From the NCBI GenBank assembly GCA_947095585.1, contig OX352765.1, forward strand, positions 65,411,425-65,475,424: a stretch of DNA of 64,000 nucleotides, given 5' to 3'. The position numbers and the translations under genes were made by a program. This DNA comes from Nephrocerus scutellatus (Eukaryota; Arthropoda; Insecta; Diptera; Pipunculidae). The notes under the pieces are model-generated. The model saw only the letters and a list, made by a program, of their open reading frames with translations, made no database searches and was not told where the DNA came from. Of this stretch, positions 1-11,764 are shown one piece after another. The stretch's first letter is position 1; each line of letters begins with the position of its first letter.

Positions 1-164
1 CTTTCCTTATCCGAGAAGTCTAATTTGGGAACTGATGGATTTAATGAGAACACCCTAGTCTTGGTGAATCTGTAAAAATGTGTTACTGCCTTTCTGGTAT
101 AAATCCATGTCATCGAGCTCTGCGACAAGGCCCTAAGGCCACAAGGTCTACTTCATATAATGCT

Positions 165-325
165 TGCAATGTGATGCCATGCCGATACCCGTGCGTGCAA
201 TGTATGTCAATGCCGTTGCCCTATACGTATCCCGTGTGTGAAAGGATGTTCGGTGGCAATGCATGCTGAAACAAAATGACCAAGTTGTTCTTGTTCTACG
301 TTACTGTTTCATATTATATCTTCTT
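165..325. repeat. Dispersed repeat, copy 1
   Basis: This stretch of about 160 bp recurs at about 3865-4030 with roughly 85-90% identity by eye, including the shared words GTGATGCCATGCCGATACCC and CCTATACGTATCCCGTGTG. No coding potential was recognised. The short reading frame over it (78-269) is a by-product of the repeat. It may be the outer flank of the repeat-bearing element that starts at about 335, but the copy at 3865 is not followed by that element. Confidence 0.7.
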
Positions 326-334
326 GTTTTTTTT

Positions 335-960
335 AAATTCTCTATATGCAATAACTTCACGTGCCACGGCTGGCGGACTGGCTCACCGAATCTTGTGATC
401 AATTTTTAACCCACTTCCTAAACCCCGATTTTATTGAAACTTTGCACACATATGGATCTCCCATGACAACACTTTCTATTTGGCACTCTCGGGCCTCGGG
501 GTCGGGGGATCCCATACGAATATTTTACAAAATTTATCCGATTTTCTTCAAATTTTATACGCATGTGTATGACCGATGGAAAATACTTCTTGTAAAAAAG
601 TGAACGGGTGTCGGTGGGCACCCATACAAATTTTATAAAAAAGTACCCGATTTTCTTCAAATTTTGTACACAAGTGTATTACCGATGGACAACTTTTTTG
701 AGAATATTTGTTAGTGATCGGGCCCCGGGGTCGGAGGCACCCATACAAATTTTGTAAAAAAAGAACCCGATTTTCTTCAAATTTTATACGCATGTGTATC
801 TCCGATGGACAACACTTTTTGTAAATATTTTGAGGTGATCGGACCCCGGAGTCGGAAGGTCCAATGAAAATTTTAAAAAAATATATCCGATGTTCTTTTA
901 ATTTTGTACACACATGTTTAATCCAATGGACAACGCTTTTTGTAAAAATTTGAAAATGAA
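335..960 (+). repeat. Repeat-bearing element, copy 1 (about 120-bp units)
   Basis: A unique edge (CTCTATATGCAATAACTTCAC, then a sequence ending CAATTTTTAACCCACTTCC) is followed by about five degenerate units of roughly 120 bp. Each unit holds CCCGATTTTCTTCAAATTT, ATACGCATGTGTAT and CGATGGACAACACTTTTTG. The same edge-plus-units structure occurs at 9650-10185 and 7160-7464 (minus strand) and 61240-62045 (plus strand), so this is a dispersed family with an internal tandem array rather than one satellite block. Reading frames across it are chance products of the A/T-rich units. Confidence 0.8.
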
Positions 961-1282
961 TTTTTTATTTTCTCGTCGATTTTTTCACGAAATGCGGTGC
1001 AGTACTTTTGGGGTTGCAAAGTTGGAATTCGGACTTTTGAGTTTTGATTCTGTTTGGAATTTAAATATAATAAATGAGTGGTCAGATGACAATTCAAGGC
1101 AAGAATTTACTGTTTGGAATTTATAATATGGATTTATATTCTTTATTATGCAGAAGTCTATGGGGTCCGGTATTTTCCTAGTGTCACTAGGTCAGCAAGG
1201 AGCAAATGACTGGTAAATCTTCACGGTGTGGTATGAAATTCAGGTTTATAATTTCTCCTCTTGCCTCCTCTTGAGGATATTA

Positions 1283-2885
1283 TTACGATCGAGTCGTTAT
1301 CGCTCCAGTAGTTATTTTCGCAATGGTTGTGATTGAGGTTTGTGTGATATATTGGTCTGACCATCTGTCCCAGATACTTGATCTCACTTTTGAAAAACTC
1401 GCATCATTAATCCTTAGGTTCGCTTGTCGTAACCGTCGCAGCACTTCCCTCAGATGTCCTCCAAAGATTCTCCAGTCACGACGACGTTGTCCAGATAGGC
1501 AAAGCGTGACGTTCCATGTTTGGGCCGATGACCTGGTCCAAGGCGCGCTGAAACGTGGTGAGGGCCGAGTGCAGGCCAAAAGGCAAGACTCGCCATTGGA
1601 AAAGTCCACGATCTGGTGCCGTGAATATCGTGTACTTTTTACTGCCCTCTTCCATCGGAATCTGCCAATACTTATTCGTGAGCTCCAAACTGCTAATGTA
1701 TTTCGCAGTCCTGAGGCGGCCAAGGATGTGGTGGATCTTCGGAAGTGGGTAAGCATCTGGGACAGACTTCGCGTTTAACTGCCTGTAATCCACGCAAAGT
1801 CTCAATTTCCCGGTGCTCTCTTTACCAGGACGATTGGGGCAATGTAGGGGCTCTTAGATGGTTCGATGCACCTCTTTTCTAGCAGTTCGTCGATCTCTTC
1901 GTCGATGCTACGTTGCATAGCTGGGTTCTTCGGGAAGTAGCGCTGTTTGTTATGGAAACACCGCTCATCGACTCGAATTTCGGTAGTTCATGGTCCATCT
2001 TATTTTGTCGTTGTCGTTTAAAGTCTTGCTTTGTATTGCATGTATTTGGGGTTTGAATTTGGTTCTGCTATCGCTGAGAGTGAGGCTCTGCCCACCTATA
2101 CCAATCATTGCTTTGACTCGTCTAAGGAAATCTTACCCTAAGATTGTTTTGTCGATGGCCTCCGGCAGAATGATCTTGCAACAATTGTGTCCGAATCGTA
2201 TCATGGTTTCAGTCCACTGTTCCACCCGTCTTGTCGCCGTTTTACTTGCCTGTCCCGTGTGTCGTACTTTGTATGCATAGGCCTCGCTAATGAAACTTCT
2301 CGTCGCTCATGTGTCCATTGTCGCGGTGATTTCCTCTCCTTAAACTATGTTGTAAACTATTTCGATATCTTCTTTTGACCCGCTTCAACTTATGTATCAT
2401 GAATTCCTGCAACAAAGAGACTATAAACGCACTTATTTAATGTTATAAACGCACCCATTAAAGTCACTTATTTAATGTCAGACTGAACTGATAACCAACA
2501 GTCGATCGTCAACACATTAAAAAAACGTCAATTATCAATCGAAAAAATTTCCGTCTTGGTGATTCCAAATTTAAGATATCGTGTAAAAATTGTTTCGCGG
2601 CGGAAATCATGATAGGGCCACTGGCCTCGATGGAACCCAATGGAATTGCCCGCCGGCCGTTGACATCGGGCGACTCGTCTCTTCTTGGTGGTCGTGATAG
2701 TGCTTCGCCGTTTTGACTGCCACAGTTGAGACACTCAAAATCCTAGGCTCTTCGAGGCAGGTAAAGACCTTCCGCTTAATGTAGAGTTGGTTGTCCTGGC
2801 GGCTGTTCTAGCTTCTGGTCTTCGTTATACTGGGCGTGGCGCATCAGGTTCTGGAGGGTGATTACGTAGTCATTGAACGATTTAT
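1283..2885 (-). pseudogene. Ty3/gypsy gag-protease-RT remnant
   Basis: Read on the minus strand, the gene order is gag, protease, RT. About 2885-2600 gives gag with FNDYVITLQNLMRHAQYNED and a broken zinc knuckle (CLNCGSQNG). About 2300-2000 gives a protease-end block (CKIILPEAIDKTILG). About 1985-1290 gives RT with SPYIAPIVLV, LCVDYRQLN, DAYPLPKIHHIL and YWQIPM. Frameshifts and stops separate the blocks, and RT is lost after the fingers/palm region. No LTRs were found at either end. It is an old, dead copy, and the exact gypsy lineage is uncertain. Confidence 0.82.
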
Positions 2886-3104
2886 TTACGATATATATAT
2901 TTTAAGCATCAAGCATCTTTATTTTAATTGGAATTAAAGTAACTTTACAATGTTTGTATACTCACGGTTATACACGATTTTACTCACGATTTACTCACTT
3001 TGTGTTTTGGCTTTTGCATTGACTACGTATATCAGTTTCTTGATTAGAAGTCGGCCTCAACATTTGCATGGTGCGTTGAATGGGAAGGGTACCTGTTTTG
3101 ATGT
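2886..3104. other. Unassigned A/T-rich spacer
   Basis: No gene, RNA or repeat was recognised here apart from a short ATATATAT run. It separates the gypsy remnant from the tandem array that follows. Confidence 0.4.
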
Positions 3105-3660
3105 GGGGGTGGGGGAAGCTACGAACCGTATATGTACAAGCTTTGCTTAGAGAACTAAACCAACAAACTGCGGAAAGGTATAACCTCTACCTGCTACAGT
3201 GAAACATGTTAAATGATTCGCAGGGCCTTACCACGGGTGGGGTGGAAGCTACGAACAGTATACAAACTAAGATCTAATAGGTAATAACTTACTGATAACA
3301 CGTACGAATAATAATAATAACCACCAACTGCGGAGAGGTAATACCTCTACCAGCTATAGTGAAATATGTTAAATGACTCGCACCCACTTACCATGGGTTG
3401 GGGGGGGGGGGGGTCCTGAAGCTACGAACCGTATACAAGCTTTGACCAGAAAACTAACCACCAACTGTGGAGAGGTATAACCTATACCAGCAACAGTGAA
3501 ATATGTTAAATGATTCGCAGCCCCTTTTCACGGGTAGATGGAAGCTACGAACCGTATACCATCTTTGTCCTATCGCTAATAATTTGTCGCCCCTTACCGC
3601 TGGTGGGGGAAGCTACAAATTATGTATAACCTAATAGTCTACAAAAACGGGTGGGGCGAA
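3105..3660 (+). repeat. Tandem repeat array, unit about 125-170 bp
   Basis: The phrase GAAGCTACGAACCGTAT (or close variants) recurs at about 3117, 3246, 3417, 3541 and 3609. In most units it is followed by CCAACTGCGGAGAGGTAT-like and GTGAAATATGTTAAATGA-like blocks. Unit length varies because of small insertions, including a G run of about 12 near 3399. No coding signal is present. It looks like a local minisatellite or the repetitive flank of an unidentified element. Confidence 0.75.
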
Positions 3661-3864
3661 GTTTTAAGCTATTATATAACAACTATATAAGACAACTTAC
3701 CCGCTCTGCATTGTGTGATAGTTCACCAAATACTTGCCTCTGGTCGGTCATCAGTCTCCTTTTATACGAAACTAACGGCATTTTGGTCCAGCAGGCGTGT
3801 AATAAATTCTACGTATGTTTGTCATGTATGTTCGACTGTATGTTGCCATGCTCATGCACATTGC

Positions 3865-4030
3865 CTCTGCCTGTATGCAATGTGATGCCATGCCGATACC
3901 CATGCGTGTAATGTATGTTCATTCTCAATGTCTTTGCCCTATACGTATCCCGTGTGTGAAATGATGTTCGTTGGCAGTGCATGCTGAACCAAAATGACCG
4001 AGTTGTTCTTTTTGTTCTAGGTTACTGTTT
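3865..4030. repeat. Dispersed repeat, copy 2
   Basis: This is the partner of the repeat at 165-325, in the same orientation. Here it is followed by two degenerate copies of a roughly 115-bp block ending CTACCCACCCCTAACAC (about 4050-4255), not by the 120-bp-unit element. Confidence 0.65.
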
Positions 4031-4259
4031 TATATTAATTTAACCCATTCGATTTCTGTGGTCATCCACGGCGCCACCATAAAAATCACAATTTATGACC
4101 GATGGCTTATCGCTACCCACCCCTAACACCAAACAGATTCGATTTCCACGATCAGCGCTGGAAAATATCAAGTGTCGAGCATCTATACAGGACCCAACCA
4201 TAAAGATCCAAATTTGCGAGCGATCTCTTATCACTACCCACCCCTAACACACAAACCGA

Positions 4260-5770
4260 CGTTTCCTCCCACACGAATACGAAGCAGCAGACAGTTCATT
4301 CCCAGACATCCAACGACGACGTACATAACTTTTTGTATGAATTGAATTAAATCAGAATAAATTCGTTGTTGATATAAATTGATTTTTTTAATTGGCCCCG
4401 TGTAGGGACAGTGATTGAAGTGAAGTAAATCAAAAGTGCACCACTAACACCGGTTAAACCGTAATCATCAAGACAGTGATTAAAGTAAAGTAAATCTAAA
4501 CTGTTTGAAATGCATAACTAACACCGGTTAAACCTTAATCATCAAGAAGCCTCCAAGAAGGACGTAAATTCCTCAGCTTGAAGAACCTGAAAAATATTTG
4601 AAACGGTTACATGTTAAATAATACCTCTATAATCAACGGACTCAAATAAAGTCCTCAACAGACACAAAACACTTGTAGGCAACAGGATCGAGAGCGATTC
4701 CAGCAGATCAAAGGAAGTAGGATCATCAGCACCCGAAAACTTGGACATTATAAGGTATTAAAGGCATATTACAATTTACATAAGAAGTAATTTTAGTAAG
4801 TAAAGTAAATTTAGTGAAATAAGTAGAAGCTTTAAAAGAAAAAAAGACATGAATATAACAGAAGAGCAATTATTCCAATTAGTATCTAGAATAGTGGCGG
4901 ACTCCACAGCGAAATTAACGAAAAAATAGAATATCTCACAGGGCAATTAGTTTTATTTCTCCTGGTGATGATATTGAACCATATCGAGATATAACAATAG
5001 ATTCTACCGTAGTAGGTGGATAATGATTAAAAGTAGCAAAGTTCTTACCAAATTTTGATGGAAACAAATACGTGCTTTGGTTAACGAACGCAATGAAAGT
5101 TTAGCGTCACACAAGGACGGTGCTAGGTATTATTCAGTAGTAAACATAGTTAGGAATAAGATAATGGAGAAAGCTTACGATGGCGGTGGGTCAGTGGGCG
5201 TGGGTCAGTGGGCGGGAGGTCAATGGGCTGGTCTTAACTTGGTGTGGGTCAGTGGGATGGGGCATCCGGGAAACGCCGGGTATTTCCGCTAGGTATTAAT
5301 AAGACAATTATGACTTACGACCAAGCACGGCTGAAACTGAGTGCCTGCCAGACCGTATATTGTTACGTACATATTATTAATATCAATAAAAGCTTAACAA
5401 ATAAATAAATATATAATCAAATTTACCTGTAGATTCAGCTCGGTCAACATTGTAAATTCTACAGTTGTTGATGTTAGTTGAAAAGGTGTCAAATATTATT
5501 TCTACATGCTAAAGATAGTTACATTGACAGTGGCCAATGTTAATTTAGCATCTTTCAAATGTTATTTTAACATGTAACCAAAATTAGTTTAGGTGTATAG
5601 AGTGTTATATTAAAGAGGTTGTACATGTTGAGTTACCAGTTTATCGTAAAAATGAAAATAAAAATCCTTTTAAAAATAAGCACCATCAGGGTTCGGACCA
5701 TAGAAATAAAAATTCGGAGAAGACCAAGAAAAAAGCGGAGTAAAACCAAAATTTGCGGAGTAGATTTGTA
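4260..5770 (+). pseudogene. LTR-retrotransposon leader and gag remnant
   Basis: A possible primer-binding site (TTGGCCCCGTGTAGGGACAG) lies near 4395. A leader with two similar blocks (ACACCGGTTAAACC) follows. A start at 4849 (MNITEEQLFQLVSRIVADST) is cut off by a stop. Gag-like sequence resumes in other frames around 5040-5190 (LPNFDGNKYVLWL, YYSVVNIVRNKIMEKAYD) and a basic tail at about 5600-5740 (NENKNPFKNKHHQG). A short GT-rich repeat (GGTCAGTGGGCG) interrupts it at 5187-5260. The gag assignment rests on general composition and order and is tentative. Confidence 0.45.
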
Positions 5771-5984
5771 ATTTGAATCTTTAAAAAAATTTATTTTTAA
5801 CAAAAAAAAAACATAAATTGTATCTATTTTATTTATGTTAATCTAAAGCAAATGTGGGGAATAAAATATAAATAAAAATGGAACATAAATACGTATTCAT
5901 TTGGAACATAACTAAGTACATAGTTGTATTTTTCATATATTTAAAAATTAAACAAATAAATATTTAACTATGAATTAAAACATT

Positions 5985-6425
5985 TACAAATCTGTCTTTC
6001 TCCTTTTTGTTGTGATTTTGGGACTTTCCATTTCCTTCTAAATTGGTGACATTGTTGGTTAATGTTTTTTTTGCACAACTTGCAGTAAGCATTTTTATAA
6101 ACTTCTTCTCTGGTTAATCACTTCCTGCTAGATTCCCATTCTATCTTGTATTTTTAACTATATTTTTTACAAGTTTTATTGATTTCCGACTCCTCGTCTG
6201 AAATATTATCAACAATCATAGTTGCGCAGGGTTTATTATCGTCGCAATCCAGTTGTGTTTTTCTAAAACCACCATTTTCTACAGAATATACACGATACTA
6301 CTGTTTTAGAAAAAAACCTAATTAGATTTTTCAGCCTACTTACTCGGCATTTGGAGTTTCATCCACAGTGGAAGTTCCGTTATTTTCATCACTAAGTTTT
6401 AGAATATTTATAAAACTTAAATATC
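5985..6425 (-). pseudogene. Degraded BED-like zinc-finger coding remnant with an intron
   Basis: On the minus strand an acidic segment (LSDENNGTSTVDETPNAE) ends at a consensus donor (GTAAGT). After about 47 bp ending ...CAGTAG the frame continues (VYSVENGGFRKTQLDCDDN, then VDNISDEESEINKTCKK). Next come two in-frame stops and a finger-like block (KNAYCKLCKKNI, then, after a shift, NLEGNGKSQNHNKK), which fits a C-x2-C...H-x-H BED-type finger. Such fingers occur in hAT-type transposases and in host regulators. The stops and shift say it is dead. Its family is inferred. Confidence 0.5.
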
Positions 6426-6632
6426 GATAAAACTTAAATTATATAATAAAATTATAAATTTTAAATTATACACACTGACTTTGAATATATTTCTTCTTTA
6501 TACTTACTTTTTTAAATTCGCGTGTTTTCTTCTTCACAAAACAAAAGCAAATCAGATAGAGTCACAATCAGACAACGCAACAAAACAGAATTGTACACAC
6601 TTGATTTTTTTAATCATTTATTTAATCCAAAT

Positions 6633-6891
6633 CCAGCCATGGCTCAGTGGATAAGAGCATGGACTTCAGAGCAGGGGGTTCGTGATTCGAATCCCAGTAA
6701 CACCAAAAGTATTTTTCACGGTGTCCCCACCTTGACAAACGTCCGAAAGTAATAACTCGGAAAGCTTCTCAATTCGCCGTTCGGATTCGGCATTAAACTG
6801 TAGGTCCATCCATTTGTGTGCAAAAATATACATGCTCAACACACAGACCACAATGGTCTGTCGCCCGAATATTATTATATTACTAAGTATA
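6633..6891 (+). mobile_element. tRNA-derived SINE, copy 1
   Basis: A tRNA-like head carries an A box (TGGCTCAGTGG, 6640-6650) and a B box (GATTCGAATCC, 6684-6694), the internal Pol III promoter of SINEs. The body includes TTCGGCATTAAACTGTAGG, and the end is CAATGGTCTGTCGCCCGAA followed by an ATTATTAT tail. A second member lies at 42452-42640 on the minus strand with the same 3' end type, so this is a SINE family and not a lone tRNA pseudogene. No intact cloverleaf is expected or seen. Confidence 0.75.
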
Positions 6892-7159
6892 TAAATTTAT
6901 GGTTAATACATTCATTACTCATTACATTCATTATTTTTATTTTTTTATATCTATCAATGTTATTTTTTTATTTTATTTTAAAGGAAAACCTTAATTTCAA
7001 TATGTATATTCTTTTAAATAACTTAATACTACTTAAATATACTTAAAACAAGTTAACAAAGCAAAGCAAAAGAAAAAAAAATAGAAAACAAAAATAAAAC
7101 TAAAACAAAAAAACCCATAAAAATTAAAATTTTTCATGTAAATTCTCTAATAGGAGATA
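6892..7159. other. A/T-rich spacer, nothing recognised
   Basis: A/T-rich sequence with A-runs (7050-7110). It contains CTCTAATAGGAGATACA, possibly a decayed edge of the repeat-bearing element that follows. No gene or RNA was recognised. Confidence 0.4.
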
Positions 7160-7464
7160 CATATTATACATGGGCACCACTCGGGTCTCAGGGCCTGAAA
7201 ATTTTACAAAAAGTGTTGTCCATCGGAGATACACATGTGTATAAAATTTGAGAAAATCGGGTTAATTTTTTAAAACATTTGTAAAGGCCCCACGACCCTG
7301 GTGGCCAGGGTGTCCAAAATGTTTACAAAAAGTGTTGTCCATCGGATATACACATGTGTATAAAAGTTTAAGAATATCGGGTTAATTATTTTAAAAATTT
7401 GTATGGTGCATCATGACCCCGGGTCCTCAAAATTTTTACAAAAAGTGTTGTCCATCGGATATAC
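7160..7464 (-). repeat. Repeat-bearing element, copy 2, left part
   Basis: About three 120-bp units, reverse-complement to copy 1 (ACAAAAAGTGTTGTCCATCGG recurs). The array stops abruptly at 7464 where the LINE insertion begins, and resumes at 9650 in the same orientation. Both parts were therefore once continuous. Confidence 0.8.
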
Positions 7465-9649
7465 TTCTTCTTCTTCTTTCTTTCCTTTACTCCGCGGGGG
7501 AGCATAGGGCTTCTACAAACGCCCGCCAACGAACTCGATTTAACGCCTGAGGTTTCAAGAGACGTCACTCGGTCCCCTGGGATCTTGCTTCCTCTTCTAT
7601 TGTCCTTTTCCATGTCTTGCTAGGACGGCCAACTCGACGACTTCCTTGTGGATTCCAGTCGAGCGGTAGTTTCGTAATGTCGTTCGCTGGCTTTCTCAAA
7701 GTGTGGCCAATCCAGCTCCATTTTCGTCGTCTGATGGTGATCGCGATTGCTTCCTGCTGTGTTACTCTCCGCAAGTCTTGATTGGTGATAATGCCCGGCC
7801 ATCTTATTCCCAGTATCCTCCTTAAGCACTTGTTGAAGAAAACTTGGAGGCGCGTCGCAATTGACTCTGTACTGAAGAACGTTAGATCTGAAGATCATTA
7901 GCTTTAGATTCCGGGAGATTTGCGAGGAGTTCCAGATATTATTTAGCATACTATAGGAGTGTCGCGCCTTGTTTACACGAGAGCACACATCAGAGTCAGC
8001 ACCACCATTTTTTGACATTCAGCTGCCCAAATAACAAAACTTATCGACTTCCTCTATCTGATGTCCGTCAATCGAGAGATCACATGTTCCACTAGCGTTA
8101 ACGCGAAGTAGTTTTGTTTTTGAGACGTTAATTTTTAAACCCACTTTGTTAGCGTGGAGTTCTAGTGAGTTTAATTGCCGCTCCATGTCACCTAGCGATT
8201 GTGATAGGAGACAGATATCATCGGCATAGTCTAGGTCTTCTAGGCAAAACATTCCATGGCAAACCCGATGGAGTACGGGTTACTATTTTCATCACCCAGT
8301 CGATGACAATTGTGAAAAGCAATGGTGAGAGGGTGCAGCCTTGCTTGACTCCCGAGTAGATGTTGAAAGGTGAGCCAAGATAACCGTTATGAATGACGCG
8401 GCATGTTGAGTCGCGGTACAGCTCCTTAATGATATTAATGATTTTTTCCGGAACACCATAGCTAGACAAAATCTGCCACATCATGTTTCGGCCTACGCTA
8501 TCAAAAGCCGCAAGTGGCGATCATCTTTTCTGGACGTTTGAACCCGAAGAGCAGCCGACGTCTACAGCGACCACCACCTTATGGTTGGCAGTGTGCGGTT
8601 GAAGCTCGCGGTCCACTCAGCCACACGAAGTCAAATAACGAGAAAGCCAGCTGTAGCAGCACTTAAAGACCCAGATGTGTAACTGCAATATGTATCCCGC
8701 GTACAACAGTCTCTCTCTGAGATACAGCCCCAAACCCTAGAGTCTAAATGGGAGAAAACAGTAAATGCGTATACGGAAGCAGCCTCATCCGTTTTAGGTT
8801 ATCCCGACAAAACTAGAAAAGACAGGATATCAGATAGCACATGGAACACAATTCGTGAACGCCAATCCATCAAAGCAGAGTTAAACAGGGCCTCGAGTGC
8901 CGAGCGAAGCGCGTTAGCGAGGAAGTATATGGATCTGGACCGGCAAGTTGGCCGTTCAGCTAGGAACGACAAACGAGCTTGGCTAAGCGACATCTCAACA
9001 CAAGCACAGCAAGCCGCTGATAGGAGACAATATAGCACAACTTGCTCGTAAGCTCGCCAAAAAGAAACACCACATCAACTACCCTGTTACGGCAATAGAT
9101 GGATCTCTGATCCTTATGGAGGAACAACAATTAACCCGCTGGAGAATGTTTTGAATTGTACTTCGCCAGGCACGTCCATCAACCCACATATGCACCCTAA
9201 TAGGCTACTTAACATCAGCGTCGCTACTCCTTCGTTGGATGAGATAAGGACAACAGTTCGTTCACTGCATCCGGTAAAGCAGCAGGCAATGACAACATAT
9301 ACGCACAACTCCTCCAAGCCGACGTCGAGTTAACTACGCGAACATTGCATGCGATATATCAAGATATCTGGGAATCTCAATCCATTCCATCGTCGTTAAG
9401 TCAAACTCCCCAAGAAAGGTGATTTGAGCAATTGCGAAAACTTGAGAGGAATTACACTGCTTAACACCATAAACAAAGTGATCTCCTCTATAATAGCTAG
9501 GCGCTTACAGAATGCGTTAGAGCCAATTTTGATAAATGAGCAAGCAGGATTTCGCCTAAACCGTTGTTGTACTGACCAAATTAACACCCTCCGTATAATC
9601 ATTGAACAGTCAGTTGAGTATCGCTCTCCTTTGTATATGGCTTTTGTAG
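7465..9649 (-). mobile_element. RTE-type LINE with twin-priming inversion
   Basis: About 7465-8515 on the minus strand is the 3' half of an RT: AAFDSVGRNMMWQIL, GVKQGCTLSPLLF, YADDICLLSQS, KLLRVN and the C-terminal WIGHTLRK...GRPSKTW block, ending in an AGA-rich tail at 7465. About 8516-9649 on the plus strand is the segment that should lie directly upstream: endonuclease end (YSDHHLMVGSVRLKL), linker, then LRGITLLNTINKVI, EQAGFRLNRCCTDQIN and ...LYMAFVD. The two halves meet head-to-head at RT motif A. Both carry stops and frameshifts. A near-perfect 11-bp direct repeat (ATCGGATATAC at 7454; ATCGGAGATAC at 9650) flanks the unit. Clade assignment is from the endonuclease and C-terminal motifs. 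Confidence 0.8.
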
Positions 9650-10185
9650 ATCGGAGATACACATGTGTATAAAATTTTAAGAAAATCGGGTTAATTTTTT
9701 TTAAAAAAATTTTGGGGCCCAATGACCCGGGGTCTCCAAAATTTTTACAAAAAGTGTTTTTCATCGAAAATACATACGTATATAAAATTTGAAGAATTTT
9801 TTTTACAAAAAGTGTTCTATCGGAGATACACATGTGTATTAAATTTGAAGAAAATCGGGTTAATTTAAAAAAAAAGCCCCACAAACCCGGGCCCGGGGTC
9901 TCCAAAATTTTTACAAAAAGTGTTGTGTATCAGAGATACACATGTGTATAAAATTTTAATAAAATCGAGTAAAAGTGTAAAATATTTCTAGGGGAGCCCC
10001 CCGACCCCGTGGCCCGAGGGGCTTCAAATTTAATTTTATTAGAAAGTGTTGTCTCCGGAAATACACATGTGTGCAAAATTTCAATAAAATCGGGCTTTGG
10101 GAAGTGGGTTAAAAATTGATCGCAAGATTCCACGACAGACGTCCGACTGCCGACCGACATTCGTGCCACGGGCAAGTGAAGTTAA
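9650..10185 (-). repeat. Repeat-bearing element, copy 2, right part with edge
   Basis: About four 120-bp units reverse-complement to copy 1, ending at the conserved edge (reverse complement: TATATTAACTTCACTTG, CGTGGCACGAATGTCGGTCG, GTGGAATCTTGCGATCAATT). The edge matches 61240-61330 closely. Confidence 0.82.
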
Positions 10186-10194
10186 TATAGGGAA

Positions 10195-11620
10195 CTTAAT
10201 TACAATTCTCTAAAGGCAGCTCCTCGTGCGCCCGGCACAGCAGGCCCAGCCGAGCTATCAAAAAGACAACCCTGCGAGACCTACCGTACAGAGCGCACAC
10301 GAGATCCACAGGCTTTTTCGAGATCCACTAAACAGGCAGCCGTATTCCTCTTATCATTCAAATGCCAGTTGACATCTGAAATCAATTTGGTCACAGCGTG
10401 TACTGTCGAGTGGTTTTGTTTGAACCCAAATTGGTTCCGCGGTATAATTTCTTTTTCGTTTCACAAGTTCAAAATTGACTTGCTAATAACCACTTCTATT
10501 TAAAACTTTCCCGATATTAGGCAAGAGATTGATTGGCCTATAATTCGTCGGATCAGAAGGATCTTTTTTATTATTATTGGAAAACCTTTCGATGTTTTCC
10601 AAGAACTCGGGAAGTAGTGATTATTGAGCATGTTATTAAAAATTACGCAGTATTTTTTTATGATATCGACCGGAAGGTGTTTGTACACGATATTGGGAAT
10701 GTTATCTAAACCAGTCGAGGGCTTGTTGTTCAATTTCCTGAAAATGTCAGTGAGTTCAGTCAACGTCGAGAACTAGTTGTTTGTTTGGTCTTACGTTAGT
10801 TCGTCCGCTTTCATGTCGTCTGTGAAATACACTAGAGCTTCTAAGTAATTGTGGAGATTATGAAATCCGTGCAACAGAACTACTTGGAAGGTCTACTATT
10901 TGGTGCACCCTTTCAAAATGCGATCCAATAAGATTAAGCTTCTCGCCACCGCCGTCAACAATAAAGAAGTGGTTGACGATTGGTATCGTTCTACTGTCAA
11001 TTCCCGCTCGAGAAATAAGATGCCCTGAAACAATTTGTATCTTTAATTCCGGCACAGTAAGAAAATTACGAGGCTTATAAATTCAATTTATTTTCGGGAA
11101 CATGTTCCTCGAGCCGGACTTTATAATATTTTCTGATCGGTACTTCCAATAATAGTTAACACTGTTTCAGACCTGTTGTTCCAACAGGGTTTTCACATTT
11201 CTCAAGAGGAACTTGAGTCACATTAGATCACTATTGCCCACTACACCAGGGAGCTGCAGTCGCATTCTGTTGATCTGAGTGACCAGAAAACTCTTGGTAC
11301 AGAGGGCCAAGAGTACGAACGGTTGAGATTCGTAGAATTTTTGCTTTTAATTTTCAGGACTGTCGGAATAATACTCTACAGAATCACCGGATTCAGTCTT
11401 TCGATGCAGAATCACATTCCTCGTTCGTCCTTGTATTAGGAACTTCAGACATAAAATTTCTGCATTCTCTTGTGGCCCTGTGCCAGTTGGTTTTCCTAAA
11501 ATGTAATTTAGGAATTTCTGGTTGGGTTGCGAGGGCGAATATGGAATCGTCAGCAAACGAAGCTACTATTAAGGCCATATTATTAACTCGGTTAAAAAAC
11601 GTGGTTTGAACGCTTTTAAA
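10195..11620 (-). pseudogene. Jockey/CR1-type LINE endonuclease-RT fragment
   Basis: Minus-strand blocks appear in the expected order. About 11600-11400 is the endonuclease end (KTNWHRATRECRNFM). About 11230-10850 is the linker (NYYWKYRSENIIKSG, NLIGSHFERVHQIVD). About 10763-10200 is RT fingers to motif A (KPSTGLDNIPNIVYKHL, NYRPISLLPNIGKVLN, QFGFKQNHSTVHAV, NTAACLVDLEKA). Several frameshifts break it and the catalytic RT half is missing. No tail or target duplication was identified, so the ends are approximate. Confidence 0.7.
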
Positions 11621-11764
11621 CAAAAAAAATAAACCAATATAAACCACCCGATTTTAGCCCAGAAATCTTTAAACCATATCCATATTATTCACTACTTATC
11701 TGGTTTGAATCTGTTTGGTTTATTTTGTTTTTTTTTTGCTATTGGTTTAAATTCTTAACCAGTT

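Noticed and set aside
418..913. Overlapping 80-121-codon minus-strand frames
   Set aside because: They recur in every array of the 120-bp unit with the same pseudo-motifs. They are products of the repeat, not a gene family.
5385..5640. A possible exon with a donor site (minus strand, ending CTACAG|GTAAAT)
   Set aside because: A donor-like word alone is weak evidence. Two frames are equally open and neither resembles a known protein.
6636..6710. A functional tRNA gene
   Set aside because: A and B boxes are present but no convincing cloverleaf or acceptor stem, and the conserved 3' body shows it is a SINE head.
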